The notes beneath the pieces were generated by a model. It worked only from the letters and a program-made list of their open reading frames with translations, was not told where the DNA came from and ran no database searches. Position numbers and translations under genes: made by a program. From the NCBI RefSeq assembly GCF_003269295.1, contig NZ_QLTT01000016.1, positions 39,983 through 103,982 on the forward strand: 64,000 bases of DNA, written 5' to 3'. Positions 31,288-40,444 of the stretch are shown here, piece after piece; within the stretch, counting starts at the first letter, position 1, and each line of letters opens with the position of its first letter. Origin of the DNA: Lentzea atacamensis (lineage in GTDB: Bacteria; Actinomycetota; Actinomycetes; Mycobacteriales; Pseudonocardiaceae).

Positions 31288-34117
31288 CCGTCGCTCCGCC
31301 CAGCACATCGCCCAGCACGCCGCGGCCGACCCCCGCGAGCGCGCGCAGGTCTACTCCAAGCGCGGCCGCCGCCTGCCCGGCGAGCAGGCCGTCCCCAGCT
31401 ACACCCCGTCGATCGCCGCCCGCAGCATCGACGGTCACCTGCTGCGCACCGGCCAGGAGGTCTACGCCTGGTACCGGCTCGCGCCGCAGCGCTGGTCGTT
31501 CCGCAGCGACTCGCAGCGCCAGGACCTGATCGCCGCGATCGCAGGCCAGTACGCCGAGCTGCAGGGCCGCTGGATGCACCTGCGGGTGACGACACGGCCG
31601 TACCCGATCCGCATGTGGGCCGAGGCGCACGTGCACAACGCCGTCAAGCGCCTGCCGGACACGCCCGGCACGCTGTCGTTCGACGACTACATGATCGGCG
31701 AGCAGCAGCAGCTCATGGGCCGCTCGATGGCGGAGAAAGAGGTCTACCTGGGCGTCCAGGTGCAGACCCGCAACATGATGGACCGCGCCGTCGAACGCGC
31801 CGCGCCCGTGCTGCGCAAGGTCTTCCCGGACGCCGTCGACGCCGAGCTGGTCGCGCTGGACTCCGAGGTCGAGCACCTCGACCAGGTCATCGGCTCCGCG
31901 GGTCTCGAAGGCCGTCCCGCGACGGCCGAGGAGATGTCCTGGCTGATGCACCGGTCGTGCTCGCTGGGCCTGCCCGCGCCGCGCAACCTGCCCGCCGTGC
32001 CGGGTGCCGCGTGGGAACCGGAGGACCTCGCGTCCTTCACCGACGCCGCGGACTTCCACCAGGAGCCGTACTCGCCGACGGTGACCGTGCGCGGCCGCAC
32101 CGGCTCGAACGCGGGCATCAAGCGGCACGTCGCGGTGCTCACCGTCGGGCTCATGCACGGCCTGCAGATCCCCGAGGTCGACGACCCGTGGGTGCAGCGC
32201 GCGGACCGGCTCCCGGCCTCCGTCGAGTGGTCCGCCCGCATCTACGTGCGCAAGCCGGAGGAAGTCTCCGGCGAACTGTCGCGCCAGATGAGCAAGGTGC
32301 GCTCGCAGGTCCGCCACTACACCGACGAGCACGAGCTGGAGCCGCCGCAGTCGCTGGCCCGCCAGGCCGGTCGCGTGCTGGAGATCGACGACGAGATGAC
32401 GTCGGGCTTCACCGCGCTGGGCACCCGGGTGCGCAGCTGGTGGCGGCTCGCGGTGAGCGGCCCGACCGAGCGCGAGGCGCTCCGGCTGGCCCAGCAGCTG
32501 CTGGAGCTGTACAAGCCCAAGATCGCGATCGAACACCCCGAGGCCCAGTACGCGATCGCCCGCGAGTTCATCCCCGGCGAACCGCTGTCCAACGGCGCGT
32601 ACCTGCGCCGCGGTTCGGTGTTGTGGGCGGCCTCGGCCGTCCCCACGGCAACGGCCGAGGTCGGTGACCGCCGCGGCATCCTGCTCGGCGAGACCGTCAC
32701 GGCCACCCGCCGGCCCGTCGCGTGGGACCCGTGGATGGCGCAGGAGCTCCGTGACGCCTCGGGTCTGACGGCGATGGTCGCGGGTCTGGGTGCCGGTAAG
32801 TCGTTCCTCGGTGGCGGCATCGTCTACAAGACGCTGCGCTCCGGCGCGCACTGGACGCTGCTCGACCCGTCCGGCCCGCTCGCGGCGCTGTGCGACCTGC
32901 CGGAGCTGCGGCCGTACGCGCGGCCGATCAACCTGCTCAACGCCCAGCCCGGCATCCTCAACCCGTACCGGGTGGTCGCCGAGCCGATGATCGAGCACTT
33001 CCTCGACGAGGACGACCCGGAACGGGCCTGGCGCCGCGAGAAGGCACTGGCCGCGGCGACCCGTCGTCGTCTGGTGCTGGACGTGCTGACGGGCCTGCTG
33101 CCCTACGAGGTCGCGCGTCTGCCCCAGACGCGCATCGTGCTGCTGCGTGCGGTCCGCACGGTCGGTGGCCGCTTCGACGCCCACCCCGGTCTCGTCTTCG
33201 AGGCGCTGCGACGGGACGCGTCCGAGCACCACGAGCACGCCGTCGTCGTCGCGGACTTCCTCGACGAGATGCGCGAGCGCATGTCGTTGCTCATCCCCGA
33301 GGAGAACCACGACCCGTACAGCGAGGTGCGCGACGACCGGCTCACCGTCCTCACCATGGCGGGACTGAACCTGCCCAAGGACGGCGTCGGCCGCGAGCAC
33401 TGGACGGACGCGGAGTCGCTCGGTGTCGAGATGCTGAACCTCGCCGCGTGGCTCACCCAGCGTTCGATCTACGAGAAGCCGAAGGACCAGCGCAAGGGTG
33501 TCTGGATCGACGAGGCGTTCTTCCTCTCGGAGGTCCCGACCGGTCGCGTGCTGATGAACCGCTTCGCGCGTGACTCGCGCAAGTGGAACGTCCGTGTCCT
33601 GCTGTCGTCGCAGATCCCGGCCGACTTCCTGAAGATCCAGGGCTTCGTGGCACTGCTCGACTCGGTCTTCGTCGGCCGTCTCGACGACGACCAGGCGCAG
33701 GCGGACGCGCTGCGGCTGCTCAAGGTGCCGGTCGGCGCCGGGTACGAGCAGGTCGTCGCATCGCTCGGCCGCCGCCCCGGTGGCGAGCGCACCGCGACCG
33801 AACGCGACCGCGCGCCGCGGCAGTTCATCTTCGGCGACGGTGCCGGTGGCGTGGAGCGGATCCGCATCGACTTCAGCGGCCCGCACCTCGAGCACCTGCG
33901 CAACGCGCTCGACACGACCCCGGACGCCAAGCGCGACAACGGCTCCGGCCAGCTCGCGAAGACGGACGACGACCACGCGGCTCCTCAGCCCGCCTACGTG
34001 CCCGACGAGATCGACGACGAACTGGCGGCGGACATGGAGCTCGGACTGACGGAGGAAGAGGCCCATCTGGTGGGCCACGGTGACGGCTCCAACCGCCACC
34101 GGGACGGCGCCGCATGA
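31262..34117 (+). CDS. VirB4-family type IV secretion ATPase
   Basis: A 951-residue ATPase, the energy source of a T4SS-like machine. The N-terminal 470 residues match the VirB4 N-domain layout. Walker A is GLGAGKSFLGG (about 508-518) and Walker B VWIDEAFFL (about 747-755), followed by ARDSRKWNVRVLLSSQIP, a segment typical of VirB4/TraC C-domains. GTG 31262 follows AAGGAGG and overlaps the preceding gene. The stop overlaps the next start (ATGA). Long open frames on the other strand are codon-composition shadows. Confidence 0.85.
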   Translation: MFGRRRDRDRRSAQHIAQHAAADPRERAQVYSKRGRRLPGEQAVPSYTPSIAARSIDGHLLRTGQEVYAWYRLAPQRWSFRSDSQRQDLIAAIAGQYAELQGRWMHLRVTTRPYPIRMWAEAHVHNAVKRLPDTPGTLSFDDYMIGEQQQLMGRSMAEKEVYLGVQVQTRNMMDRAVERAAPVLRKVFPDAVDAELVALDSEVEHLDQVIGSAGLEGRPATAEEMSWLMHRSCSLGLPAPRNLPAVPGAAWEPEDLASFTDAADFHQEPYSPTVTVRGRTGSNAGIKRHVAVLTVGLMHGLQIPEVDDPWVQRADRLPASVEWSARIYVRKPEEVSGELSRQMSKVRSQVRHYTDEHELEPPQSLARQAGRVLEIDDEMTSGFTALGTRVRSWWRLAVSGPTEREALRLAQQLLELYKPKIAIEHPEAQYAIAREFIPGEPLSNGAYLRRGSVLWAASAVPTATAEVGDRRGILLGETVTATRRPVAWDPWMAQELRDASGLTAMVAGLGAGKSFLGGGIVYKTLRSGAHWTLLDPSGPLAALCDLPELRPYARPINLLNAQPGILNPYRVVAEPMIEHFLDEDDPERAWRREKALAAATRRRLVLDVLTGLLPYEVARLPQTRIVLLRAVRTVGGRFDAHPGLVFEALRRDASEHHEHAVVVADFLDEMRERMSLLIPEENHDPYSEVRDDRLTVLTMAGLNLPKDGVGREHWTDAESLGVEMLNLAAWLTQRSIYEKPKDQRKGVWIDEAFFLSEVPTGRVLMNRFARDSRKWNVRVLLSSQIPADFLKIQGFVALLDSVFVGRLDDDQAQADALRLLKVPVGAGYEQVVASLGRRPGGERTATERDRAPRQFIFGDGAGGVERIRIDFSGPHLEHLRNALDTTPDAKRDNGSGQLAKTDDDHAAPQPAYVPDEIDDELAADMELGLTEEEAHLVGHGDGSNRHRDGAA

Positions 34118-35976
34118 CGGCGCTGACGATCGTGCTGGCGATCGCCGCCTTGCTCTGGGCGAGGCGGCGGTTCTCGGTACGCATGTCAGCTCGCACGAGG
34201 TCGGTCGGCCTCGTGGCAGCCATCCTGGCTCTCCAGGTGGTACTGGGTGCCCCAGCCGCGCACGCTCAATCCTGCAACGAGGCGCCGAATCCGGAGCGGC
34301 CGGGCGCGGGCATGGTCGGCGCGCTCGACCCGCCGGTCGGCAACGGCCTGCCGGGCTCGCCGTACCTCGACTACGGCTACGCGGGCATGGTGTGGCACTA
34401 CTACCAGGCCAACTGCTCGATCGTGCCGAACGCCAACGCCACGCTCGACACGTGGGCGGGCAACGAGCTGTTCAGCATCGGCAAGAACATCGTCGGCGCC
34501 ACGAACGCGTTGCACTACACGGTGATGGGCCGCGGCCTGCTGGTGCCGCTGGACGATGCCGTGAAGAACGGTGTGCAGAAGGTCTACGACAACGTCTACC
34601 TGCGCTGGTTCGGCCTGGTGGCGTTGATCCTGGCGATCCTGATGTTCCGCCAGATCTGGACCGGCGACTTCGCCACGATCTCCAAACGCGGGCTCTGGGC
34701 GTTGGCGGCCATGTGGCTGGCGACGTCCACCTTGGCCCTGCCGCAGTTCTACAACCTCCTCGACAACACGCTGGTCTCCAAGACATCGGAGATCCAGGCG
34801 GGGTTCATCGAGGCACCTGAGGAACAAGGCACACTCCACGTACTGCCCACGAAGCTGCACGACGCGGTCGTCTACCAGAGCTGGCTGCGCGGCGCGTTCG
34901 GCACGCCGGAGGCACCGCAGGCCACCGAGTACGGCCCGCGCATCCTCAAGGCCCAGGCGTGGACGACGGCGGAGATCGCCGAGCACAAGGACGCGGACCA
35001 GGCGGCTCTGCAGGCGAAGAAGAACGAGTGGATCGCGCTGGAGAAACAGCTCGGCACCGCGAAGGGCTACTTCGACGGCACGGACGGCAGCCGCACCGGC
35101 GCGGGTTTCCTGGCGCTGCTGCAGTCCATCGCGTTCTCGCTGTTCCAGCTGTTCGCGAAGGCCGCGGTGCTGCTCGCCCAGCTGCTGCTGCGCATCCTCA
35201 CGCTCGCCGGACCGCTCATCGGTCTCGTCGCGCTGATCCACCACGACCTGCTGCGCAAGGTCGCGCGCGCGGCCGCCGTGACGGTGTTCAACGTGCTGGT
35301 GCTCGCGGTTCTCGCGGGCGTCCACGCGTTGCTGCTGCAGGCGATCTTCAACGCGACCGGGCTCTCGCTGCTGACGCGCACGTTGCTCGGCCTGATGCTG
35401 ACGCTGGTGTGCTTCGTGATCGGCAAACCGTTGCGCCGCATGTGGCAGATGGTCGAGATGTCGGTCGGCTCCGCGAGCAACGTCCTGCCGATGAGCGGCG
35501 GCATCTGGTCGAAGATGATGGGCAAGAAGAAGCCCGGCCCGTCGCCGCAGGACGAGTTCTGGGAGTCCGTGCGCGAGAACGACACCGACGGCGAAGAGGT
35601 GCCGCAGCGCGGTCGCGGCCGTGTTCGCCCGGAGGCCTCCAGCCCGGTCATGGCGACGGCTCAGCGCCTCGACCGCGACGCCCAGCCCGGTCAGATCGTC
35701 AGCGGCGGGGACGGCTACGGCGTGCGTGCCGGTGCTCTGCCGGCGGGATCGGGTCCGGCGGCGTTGCCGGTCGCCCGGTCGCGCGTGGTCGACAGCCCGC
35801 CGGTCACCGACAGGCAGTGGGACCGGGTCGACGACGCGGTGCTCGTGCCGTCGCGGTCGAACGGCTACTCGGGCCCGGTGCAGGAACCTCGCAGGGCTGA
35901 GACGGAAGTGGTGGCAGGGCGTCAGGTGCACGTGATCTACCGACCGTCGCGCGGTTTCGAAGTCAGGGACAACTGA
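34114..35976 (+). CDS. Polytopic membrane protein, VirB6/TrbL-like
   Basis: A 620-residue protein. A signal-like helix (about 32-51, ending in APAAHAQ) leads to an extracytoplasmic stretch with Cys residues. Helices follow near 165-215 and a block of five or so between about 325 and 445 (FLALLQSIAFSLFQLFAKAA, LLRILTLAGPLIGLVALI, LGLMLTLVCFVIGKPL). The last 170 residues are a soluble Pro/Arg-rich tail. Actinobacterial TrbL/VirB6-type channel proteins have this plan. Its ATG overlaps the VirB4 stop as ATGA, so the two are coupled. Confidence 0.75.
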   Translation: MTALTIVLAIAALLWARRRFSVRMSARTRSVGLVAAILALQVVLGAPAAHAQSCNEAPNPERPGAGMVGALDPPVGNGLPGSPYLDYGYAGMVWHYYQANCSIVPNANATLDTWAGNELFSIGKNIVGATNALHYTVMGRGLLVPLDDAVKNGVQKVYDNVYLRWFGLVALILAILMFRQIWTGDFATISKRGLWALAAMWLATSTLALPQFYNLLDNTLVSKTSEIQAGFIEAPEEQGTLHVLPTKLHDAVVYQSWLRGAFGTPEAPQATEYGPRILKAQAWTTAEIAEHKDADQAALQAKKNEWIALEKQLGTAKGYFDGTDGSRTGAGFLALLQSIAFSLFQLFAKAAVLLAQLLLRILTLAGPLIGLVALIHHDLLRKVARAAAVTVFNVLVLAVLAGVHALLLQAIFNATGLSLLTRTLLGLMLTLVCFVIGKPLRRMWQMVEMSVGSASNVLPMSGGIWSKMMGKKKPGPSPQDEFWESVRENDTDGEEVPQRGRGRVRPEASSPVMATAQRLDRDAQPGQIVSGGDGYGVRAGALPAGSGPAALPVARSRVVDSPPVTDRQWDRVDDAVLVPSRSNGYSGPVQEPRRAETEVVAGRQVHVIYRPSRGFEVRDN

Positions 35977-35988
35977 AGGGAGGCGTAG

Positions 35989-36582
35989 GTGCCGATCCGA
36001 ACCAACCGCGGCCGTGCCGCGGTGTACCGCAGGCTCTGGGGATGGCCGCTGCGTTCCCCGCGTCACCTGGCCGCCTCGATCATCATCTTCGTGGTGGTGG
36101 TCGTCGCGCTGGGCGTGATCATCCCGAGGGTCCTGGACCGCAAGCCCGCGACGCCCACGGTCGCCGGCCAGTCGTCGTCGCAGCAGCCGAACCAGGTCGG
36201 GCAGCTGCCCTCCAGCGGCGCCTCGCTGCCGACCAAGGCGCCGGCACCGAGCAACTCCGCGAAGGCGGCGCCGCCTGCCGCCGACGCGCAGGTGACCGCG
36301 GAGCTGTGGGCCGAGACGTGGATCAAGCCGCCGCCCAACAACGACGTCAACCAGTGGCTCAAGGAGCTCGAGGAGTACACGACGCCCGAGTTCCTCGCGC
36401 AGATGGCCACCATCGACCCGAGGAACGTGCCGGACAAGCTCACCGACAAGGTCGTGGCGGTGAGCTCCACGACGTCGTCGGTCGACTTCGAGGTGCCCAC
36501 GGACCTCGGCAAGGTGCGCATCACGCTGGTCAAGTCGCCCGGCGGCAAGTGGTTGGTGAACAGTTACACGAAGGCGGACTGA
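35989..36582 (+). CDS. VirB8/TcpC-like single-pass membrane protein
   Basis: A 197-residue protein with a basic N-terminus, one membrane helix (about 27-48), a Ser/Pro-rich linker to about residue 95, and a small extracytoplasmic domain (VTAELWAETWIKPPPNNDVN, then TLVKSPGGKWLVNSYTKAD). The final WLVNSY strand is what NTF2-like VirB8/TcpC domains end with. GTG 35989 follows AAGGGAGG. It is 12 bases after the VirB6-like gene and 3 bases before the hydrolase gene. Confidence 0.7.
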   Translation: MPIRTNRGRAAVYRRLWGWPLRSPRHLAASIIIFVVVVVALGVIIPRVLDRKPATPTVAGQSSSQQPNQVGQLPSSGASLPTKAPAPSNSAKAAPPAADAQVTAELWAETWIKPPPNNDVNQWLKELEEYTTPEFLAQMATIDPRNVPDKLTDKVVAVSSTTSSVDFEVPTDLGKVRITLVKSPGGKWLVNSYTKAD

Positions 36583-36585
36583 CCC

Positions 36586-37587
36586 ATGCGGCTCATGTTG
36601 CTGGTCGGGGCTCTCGTCGCGGTCGTGGTGATCGCGGTCGCGACGTCTGGCGTGACACAGGTGGTCAGCAACTCCACGAACCCGGCGGCCGTCGGCGGGC
36701 TCAAGCTGATGAGCTGCAACGCGGCCATCGGGCCGTGGGACGCGGGCGGCGGCGACAAGGGCCGTCATGACGCGTCGCGGCTCAACGAGGAACAGCGCAA
36801 CATCGTCGCGCGCATCATCTCCATCGGCCAGGAGCGCAAGCTTCCGCCGCTCGCGTGGCAGATCGCCATCCAGGCGGGCATGACCGAGTCGGGCCTGCGC
36901 CCGCTGAACTACGGCGACCGCGACTCGCTCGGCATCTTCCAGATGCGCCCGTCGATGGGCTGGGGATCACCCGCCGAGGTGATCGACCCGACCTACGCGA
37001 TCAACAAGTTCTACGACGTGCTGCTGAAGGTGCCGGACTGGGAGACCAAGCGGCCCGGCGACTCGGCGCAGGCGGTGGAGCGCTCGGCGTACCCCGACCG
37101 CTACCACAACTGGGAGGCCATGGCGGCCTTCCTGCTCGGTGAGCTCGGCCAGGTCACCGACCCGGCCGGCTGCGGCGCGGGCGCCGGTCAGTTCCTGCTG
37201 GCGTCGAACGCGGCGGGCGTGGCCATCCAGTTCACCAAGGAGCAGCTGGGCGAGCCGTACCTGTGGGGCGGCAACGGCCCGGACGCGTGGGACTGCTCCG
37301 GAATCCTGGTGAAGGCGTTCGCCGCGGCGGGCGTGAAGATCCCACGCGTGGCGAACGACCAGTACGAGAAGGGCGGCGCCCACCTTCCGGTGCGCGAAGC
37401 CCAGGCAGGCGACCTGATCTTCTGGGCGACTGACACGAACAACCCGCGAACTGTGCACCACGTGGGCATGTACCTCGGCGGAGACGAGTACATCCACGCG
37501 CCACAGACGGGTGACGTCGTGAAGATCAGCAAGATCAACTGGAACTATTACGAGTTGATGCCGCTGGCCGTCCGGCCGGGCGTGTAG
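36586..37587 (+). CDS. VirB1-like cell-wall hydrolase (SLT-like plus NlpC/P60)
   Basis: A 333-residue exported enzyme. An N-terminal membrane helix (about 1-28) is followed by a lysozyme/transglycosylase-like domain (AIQAGMTESGLRPLNYGDRD, LGIFQMRPSMGWGSPAEV; the Glu in MTESGL is the probable catalytic acid). Residues 205-333 are an NlpC/P60 peptidase with Cys near 236 in AWDCSGIL, His near 290 in HHVGMYLG and HAPQ. Two-domain wall hydrolases of this kind open peptidoglycan for Gram-positive T4SS. Its position in the operon fits VirB1/PrgK. Confidence 0.9.
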   Translation: MRLMLLVGALVAVVVIAVATSGVTQVVSNSTNPAAVGGLKLMSCNAAIGPWDAGGGDKGRHDASRLNEEQRNIVARIISIGQERKLPPLAWQIAIQAGMTESGLRPLNYGDRDSLGIFQMRPSMGWGSPAEVIDPTYAINKFYDVLLKVPDWETKRPGDSAQAVERSAYPDRYHNWEAMAAFLLGELGQVTDPAGCGAGAGQFLLASNAAGVAIQFTKEQLGEPYLWGGNGPDAWDCSGILVKAFAAAGVKIPRVANDQYEKGGAHLPVREAQAGDLIFWATDTNNPRTVHHVGMYLGGDEYIHAPQTGDVVKISKINWNYYELMPLAVRPGV

Positions 37588-37605
37588 ATCGCGGGGAGGC
37601 GCTGC

Positions 37606-38079
37606 ATGTTCAACCACGACCCCATCCCGAGGCCTTCCGGACCGCCCGCGTCGAGCACACCGGTGCGTGACTACATGGCTGCCGGTGGTCCAGGGATGTC
37701 GTCCGACTACGTCGTCGTCCCGCGCGCGCTGGCCGAGGCGATGCCGTTGCCCTGGCAGCAGCACATGACACACCTGCTCGCCGAGTTCCACCGCACCTAC
37801 GGTCACCTGAACTGGCCGATCTACCGGGTGGTGCCGTCCCGCTACGAGAAGCTCGTGGACCTGGACGAGGACCAGCTGGCCGAGGTCGGCGCGATCATGG
37901 AGATCGACTCCGACGGTTCTCTCGTCTACCGGGACCGCTCCGGGCGTAAGATCGAGAACGCCGAGGACCGCACGGTGCTGGTGTCGTGTTTGGACCCGAT
38001 CCCGTCGGAGTACGCCAACGCCAACCAGTCAACGCCGCCGCGGGGATTCCCGGCGCCTTTGGGAGGCGAACGCCGATGA
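37606..38079 (+). CDS. Hypothetical protein of the T4SS-like operon
   Basis: A 157-residue soluble protein with no signal peptide or membrane segment. It has VVPRALAEAMPLPWQQHMTH, then a Tyr/Trp-rich part (YGHLNWPIYRVVPSRYEKL). I recognise no family; I recall similar proteins only beside actinobacterial VirB4-like operons. ATG 37606 follows GGGGAGG. The stop overlaps the next start as ATGA. Confidence 0.65.
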   Translation: MFNHDPIPRPSGPPASSTPVRDYMAAGGPGMSSDYVVVPRALAEAMPLPWQQHMTHLLAEFHRTYGHLNWPIYRVVPSRYEKLVDLDEDQLAEVGAIMEIDSDGSLVYRDRSGRKIENAEDRTVLVSCLDPIPSEYANANQSTPPRGFPAPLGGERR

Positions 38080-38270
38080 GCGACAAGAGCGGTTGGTTCT
38101 ACTGCCTGACCCACCAGACGGTCGAGCAGGGCAAGGGCTGCAAGGGCCCGGACCGCATGGGCCCCTACCCGGACGAGGCCACCGCGGCCCGCGCGCTGGA
38201 GATCGCCCGCGAACGCACCCGCGCGGCCGACGAGTCCGACAAGAAGTGGCGCGGCGACGACGAGGACTGA
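38076..38270 (+). CDS. Small conserved actinobacterial protein, end of operon
   Basis: A 64-residue protein (WFYCLTHQTVEQGKGCKGPD ... MGPYPDEATAARALEIARER) that resembles a short SPOR-like or zinc-binding module with two Cys. It is co-translated with the preceding gene (ATGA overlap, GGGAGG). Function unknown. Confidence 0.65.
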   Translation: MSDKSGWFYCLTHQTVEQGKGCKGPDRMGPYPDEATAARALEIARERTRAADESDKKWRGDDED

Positions 38271-38283
38271 GGTCCTGATTCCC

Positions 38284-38289
38284 TAGGCT
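38284..38289 (+). promoter_or_regulatory. -10 box (TAGGCT) of the RNB nuclease gene
   Basis: TAGGCT ends 6 bases before GTG 38296, implying a leaderless transcript that starts at that codon rather than at the GTG two codons upstream. Confidence 0.6.
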
Positions 38290-38295
38290 GTGCGG

Positions 38296-39702
38296 GTGGC
38301 TTCCATGGTGATCCGCACGGGCCGTGCGGACCTGTCCTTCGACGGCATCCGCACGGAGTTCGGGCTGCGGCCGGCGTTCCCCGCCGCAGTCCTTGCCGAG
38401 GCAGAGGCGGCGGTGTCCCGACCGGTGGGAGACCGCCCCGACCTCACCTCGATCCCGCTGGTGACGATCGACCCGCCCGGTGCCAAGGACCTGGACCAGG
38501 CGTTGTGCCTGGAACGGACCTCCACGGGCTTTGTCGTGCACTACGCGATCGCGGATCTCGGCGTGTTCGTGACGCCCGGAGGGGCACTCGACAGCGAGGT
38601 CCGGCAGCGCGGCCAGACCATGTACCTGCCCGACGGCAACGTGCCGCTGCACCCGACCGTGCTGTCCGAGGGCGCGGCCTCTCTCCTGCCCGGCGTGGTG
38701 CGGCCCGCCGTGCTGTGGACGTTCACCTGTTCAGCTGAAGGTGTGCCGACTTCGGTCGAGGTGCGACGCGCGCTGGTGCGGTCGCAGGCGCAGTTCGACT
38801 ACGCGTCGGTGCAGGAGACGTTCGACACCGGCAACCCGCACCCGTCCGTCGCGGCGCTGGCCGAGTTCGGTCCGTTGCGGCGGGCGCTGGCCCGTTCGCG
38901 CGGGGCGATCGAGCTGCAGCTGCCGGAGCAGGAGATCGAGTCCAACGGCTCCGCCTGGAAGCTGGTGACGCGGCCGCGGGCCCTCGTCGACTCGTGGAAC
39001 GCCGAGATCTCGCTGATGACCGGGATGGCGGCGGCGTCGATCATGCTGGAGGCCAGGGTCGGGATCCTGCGCACGCTGCCGGATCCGGATGTCGCGGCTG
39101 TGGCGGCGCTGCGGAAGTCCGCGGCGGCTTTGCGGGTGCCGTGGCCCGCTGACGTGTCGCCGGGGGCGTTTCTGGCCGGGCTGGACGCTTCTCAGCCGGA
39201 GGCCTTGGCGCTGTTCACGGATGCCACGCGGTTGTTGCGAGGTGCGGGGTACTCGGCTTTCAACGGTGAGGTTCCCGAGGTTGTGACGCACGCAGGCGTT
39301 GCGGCGCCGTACACACACGTCACCGCGCCTCTTCGTCGGCTGGTGGACCGGTTCGCCACGGAGGTTTGCCTGGCGGTGACGGCGGGGGAGGAGCTGCCTT
39401 CGTGGCTGGCGGAGGCGTTGCCGCAGCTGCCGTCGTTGATGGGGGCGTCGGACTCGCTGGCCGCGAAGGTGGAGCGGGCGTCGCTGGACCAGGTCGAGGC
39501 CTGGGTGCTGGCCGGACGGGTGGGGCAGGAGTTCGAGGCCGTGGTGATGCGGGCGGGGGAGCAGGAGGCCGAGATCTTCGTGGCCGCGCCGCCGGTGCTG
39601 GCCAAGTGCGCTGGGAAGCGGCTGCCCGAGGGGGAGCGGATTCGGGTGCGGCTGGCTGAGGCGGATCCTGTTGAGCGGCGCGTGAGGTTCGAGCGCGCTT
39701 GA
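38296..39702 (+). CDS. RNB-domain ribonuclease (RNase II/R family)
   Basis: A 468-residue exoribonuclease. The catalytic segment TIDPPGAKDLDQALCLE (about 58-74) carries the conserved Asp residues for metal binding. HYAIADLGVFV, TMYLPDGNVPLHP, and YTHVTAPLRRLVDRF are the other family signatures. It lacks cold-shock domains at the N-terminus and an S1 domain is not evident; the C-terminal strand-rich end may be a degenerate OB fold. This short form is common in actinobacteria. The start GTG 38296 is chosen from the promoter spacing. Confidence 0.88.
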   Translation: MASMVIRTGRADLSFDGIRTEFGLRPAFPAAVLAEAEAAVSRPVGDRPDLTSIPLVTIDPPGAKDLDQALCLERTSTGFVVHYAIADLGVFVTPGGALDSEVRQRGQTMYLPDGNVPLHPTVLSEGAASLLPGVVRPAVLWTFTCSAEGVPTSVEVRRALVRSQAQFDYASVQETFDTGNPHPSVAALAEFGPLRRALARSRGAIELQLPEQEIESNGSAWKLVTRPRALVDSWNAEISLMTGMAAASIMLEARVGILRTLPDPDVAAVAALRKSAAALRVPWPADVSPGAFLAGLDASQPEALALFTDATRLLRGAGYSAFNGEVPEVVTHAGVAAPYTHVTAPLRRLVDRFATEVCLAVTAGEELPSWLAEALPQLPSLMGASDSLAAKVERASLDQVEAWVLAGRVGQEFEAVVMRAGEQEAEIFVAAPPVLAKCAGKRLPEGERIRVRLAEADPVERRVRFERA

Positions 39703-39778
39703 GTGCGCCCGGCACCACATCCGAGCGCAACGTCACGTTGCCCAGCCCGTCCTCGGCCGCCCGTGTGAAGATGCACGG

Positions 39779-40444
39779 GTGACAGAGATTCGTGACCTCA
39801 CCGTTGGCGTCCTGGGCGGCACCGGAGCCCAGGGCAAGGGCCTCGCGATCCGCTGGGCCAAGGCGGGCCTCAAGGTGATCATCGGTTCCCGCAGCGCCGA
39901 GCGGGCCGAGCTGGCGGCCAAGGAGATCGTCGAGGTCGCCGGCGGCGACGTGCGGGGTGCGGACAACTCCGACTGCGCGGCCGACTCGGACATCGTGCTG
40001 GTCGCCGTTCCGTGGGACGGTCACGGTGACCTGCTCCAGAGCCTGCGCGACCAGCTCGCCGGGAAGATCGTCATCGACTGCGTGAACCCGCTCGGCTTCG
40101 ACAAGCAGGGGCCGTTCGCCCTTCCCGTCACCGAGGGCAGTGCCGCCCAGCAGGCCGAGTTGCTGCTGCCGGAGTCGCGCGTCACCGCCGCTTTCCACCA
40201 CGTGTCCGCCGTGCTGCTGGCCGACCTCGCCGTGTCCGAAGTGGACATGGACGTGCTCGTGCTGGGCGACGACCGCGAGGCCACGGACACCGTGCGTGAG
40301 CTGGCCGAGCTGGTGCCTGGCTTCCGCGGCGTCTACGGCGGCCGGCTCCGCAACGCTCATCAGGTCGAGGCGTTCACCGCGAACCTCATCGCGATCAACC
40401 GCCGTTACAAGACCCACGCCGGTCTGAAGATCACGGGAGTCTGA
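39779..40444 (+). CDS. npdG: F420H2:NADP oxidoreductase (NPDG family)
   Basis: A 221-residue Rossmann-fold reductase. The dinucleotide motif GVLGGTGAQGKGLAIRWAKA (about 10-29) and GSRSAERA are those of F420-dependent NADP reductases; VLVAVPWDGHGD and IDCVNPLGFDKQGP also fit. It moves hydride between NADP(H) and cofactor F420. GAAGAT ends 6 bases before GTG 39779, so the transcript is probably leaderless. Its stop shares a base with the next ATG (TGATG). Confidence 0.88.
   Translation: MTEIRDLTVGVLGGTGAQGKGLAIRWAKAGLKVIIGSRSAERAELAAKEIVEVAGGDVRGADNSDCAADSDIVLVAVPWDGHGDLLQSLRDQLAGKIVIDCVNPLGFDKQGPFALPVTEGSAAQQAELLLPESRVTAAFHHVSAVLLADLAVSEVDMDVLVLGDDREATDTVRELAELVPGFRGVYGGRLRNAHQVEAFTANLIAINRRYKTHAGLKITGV

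Noticed and set aside
31160..36768. Very long minus-strand open frames (979 and 860 codons) opposite VirB4 and VirB6-like genes
   Set aside because: They mirror the high-GC codon pattern of the plus-strand genes, are rich in Arg/His/Asp low-complexity sequence, have no motifs, and the plus-strand genes have ribosome sites and clear domains.
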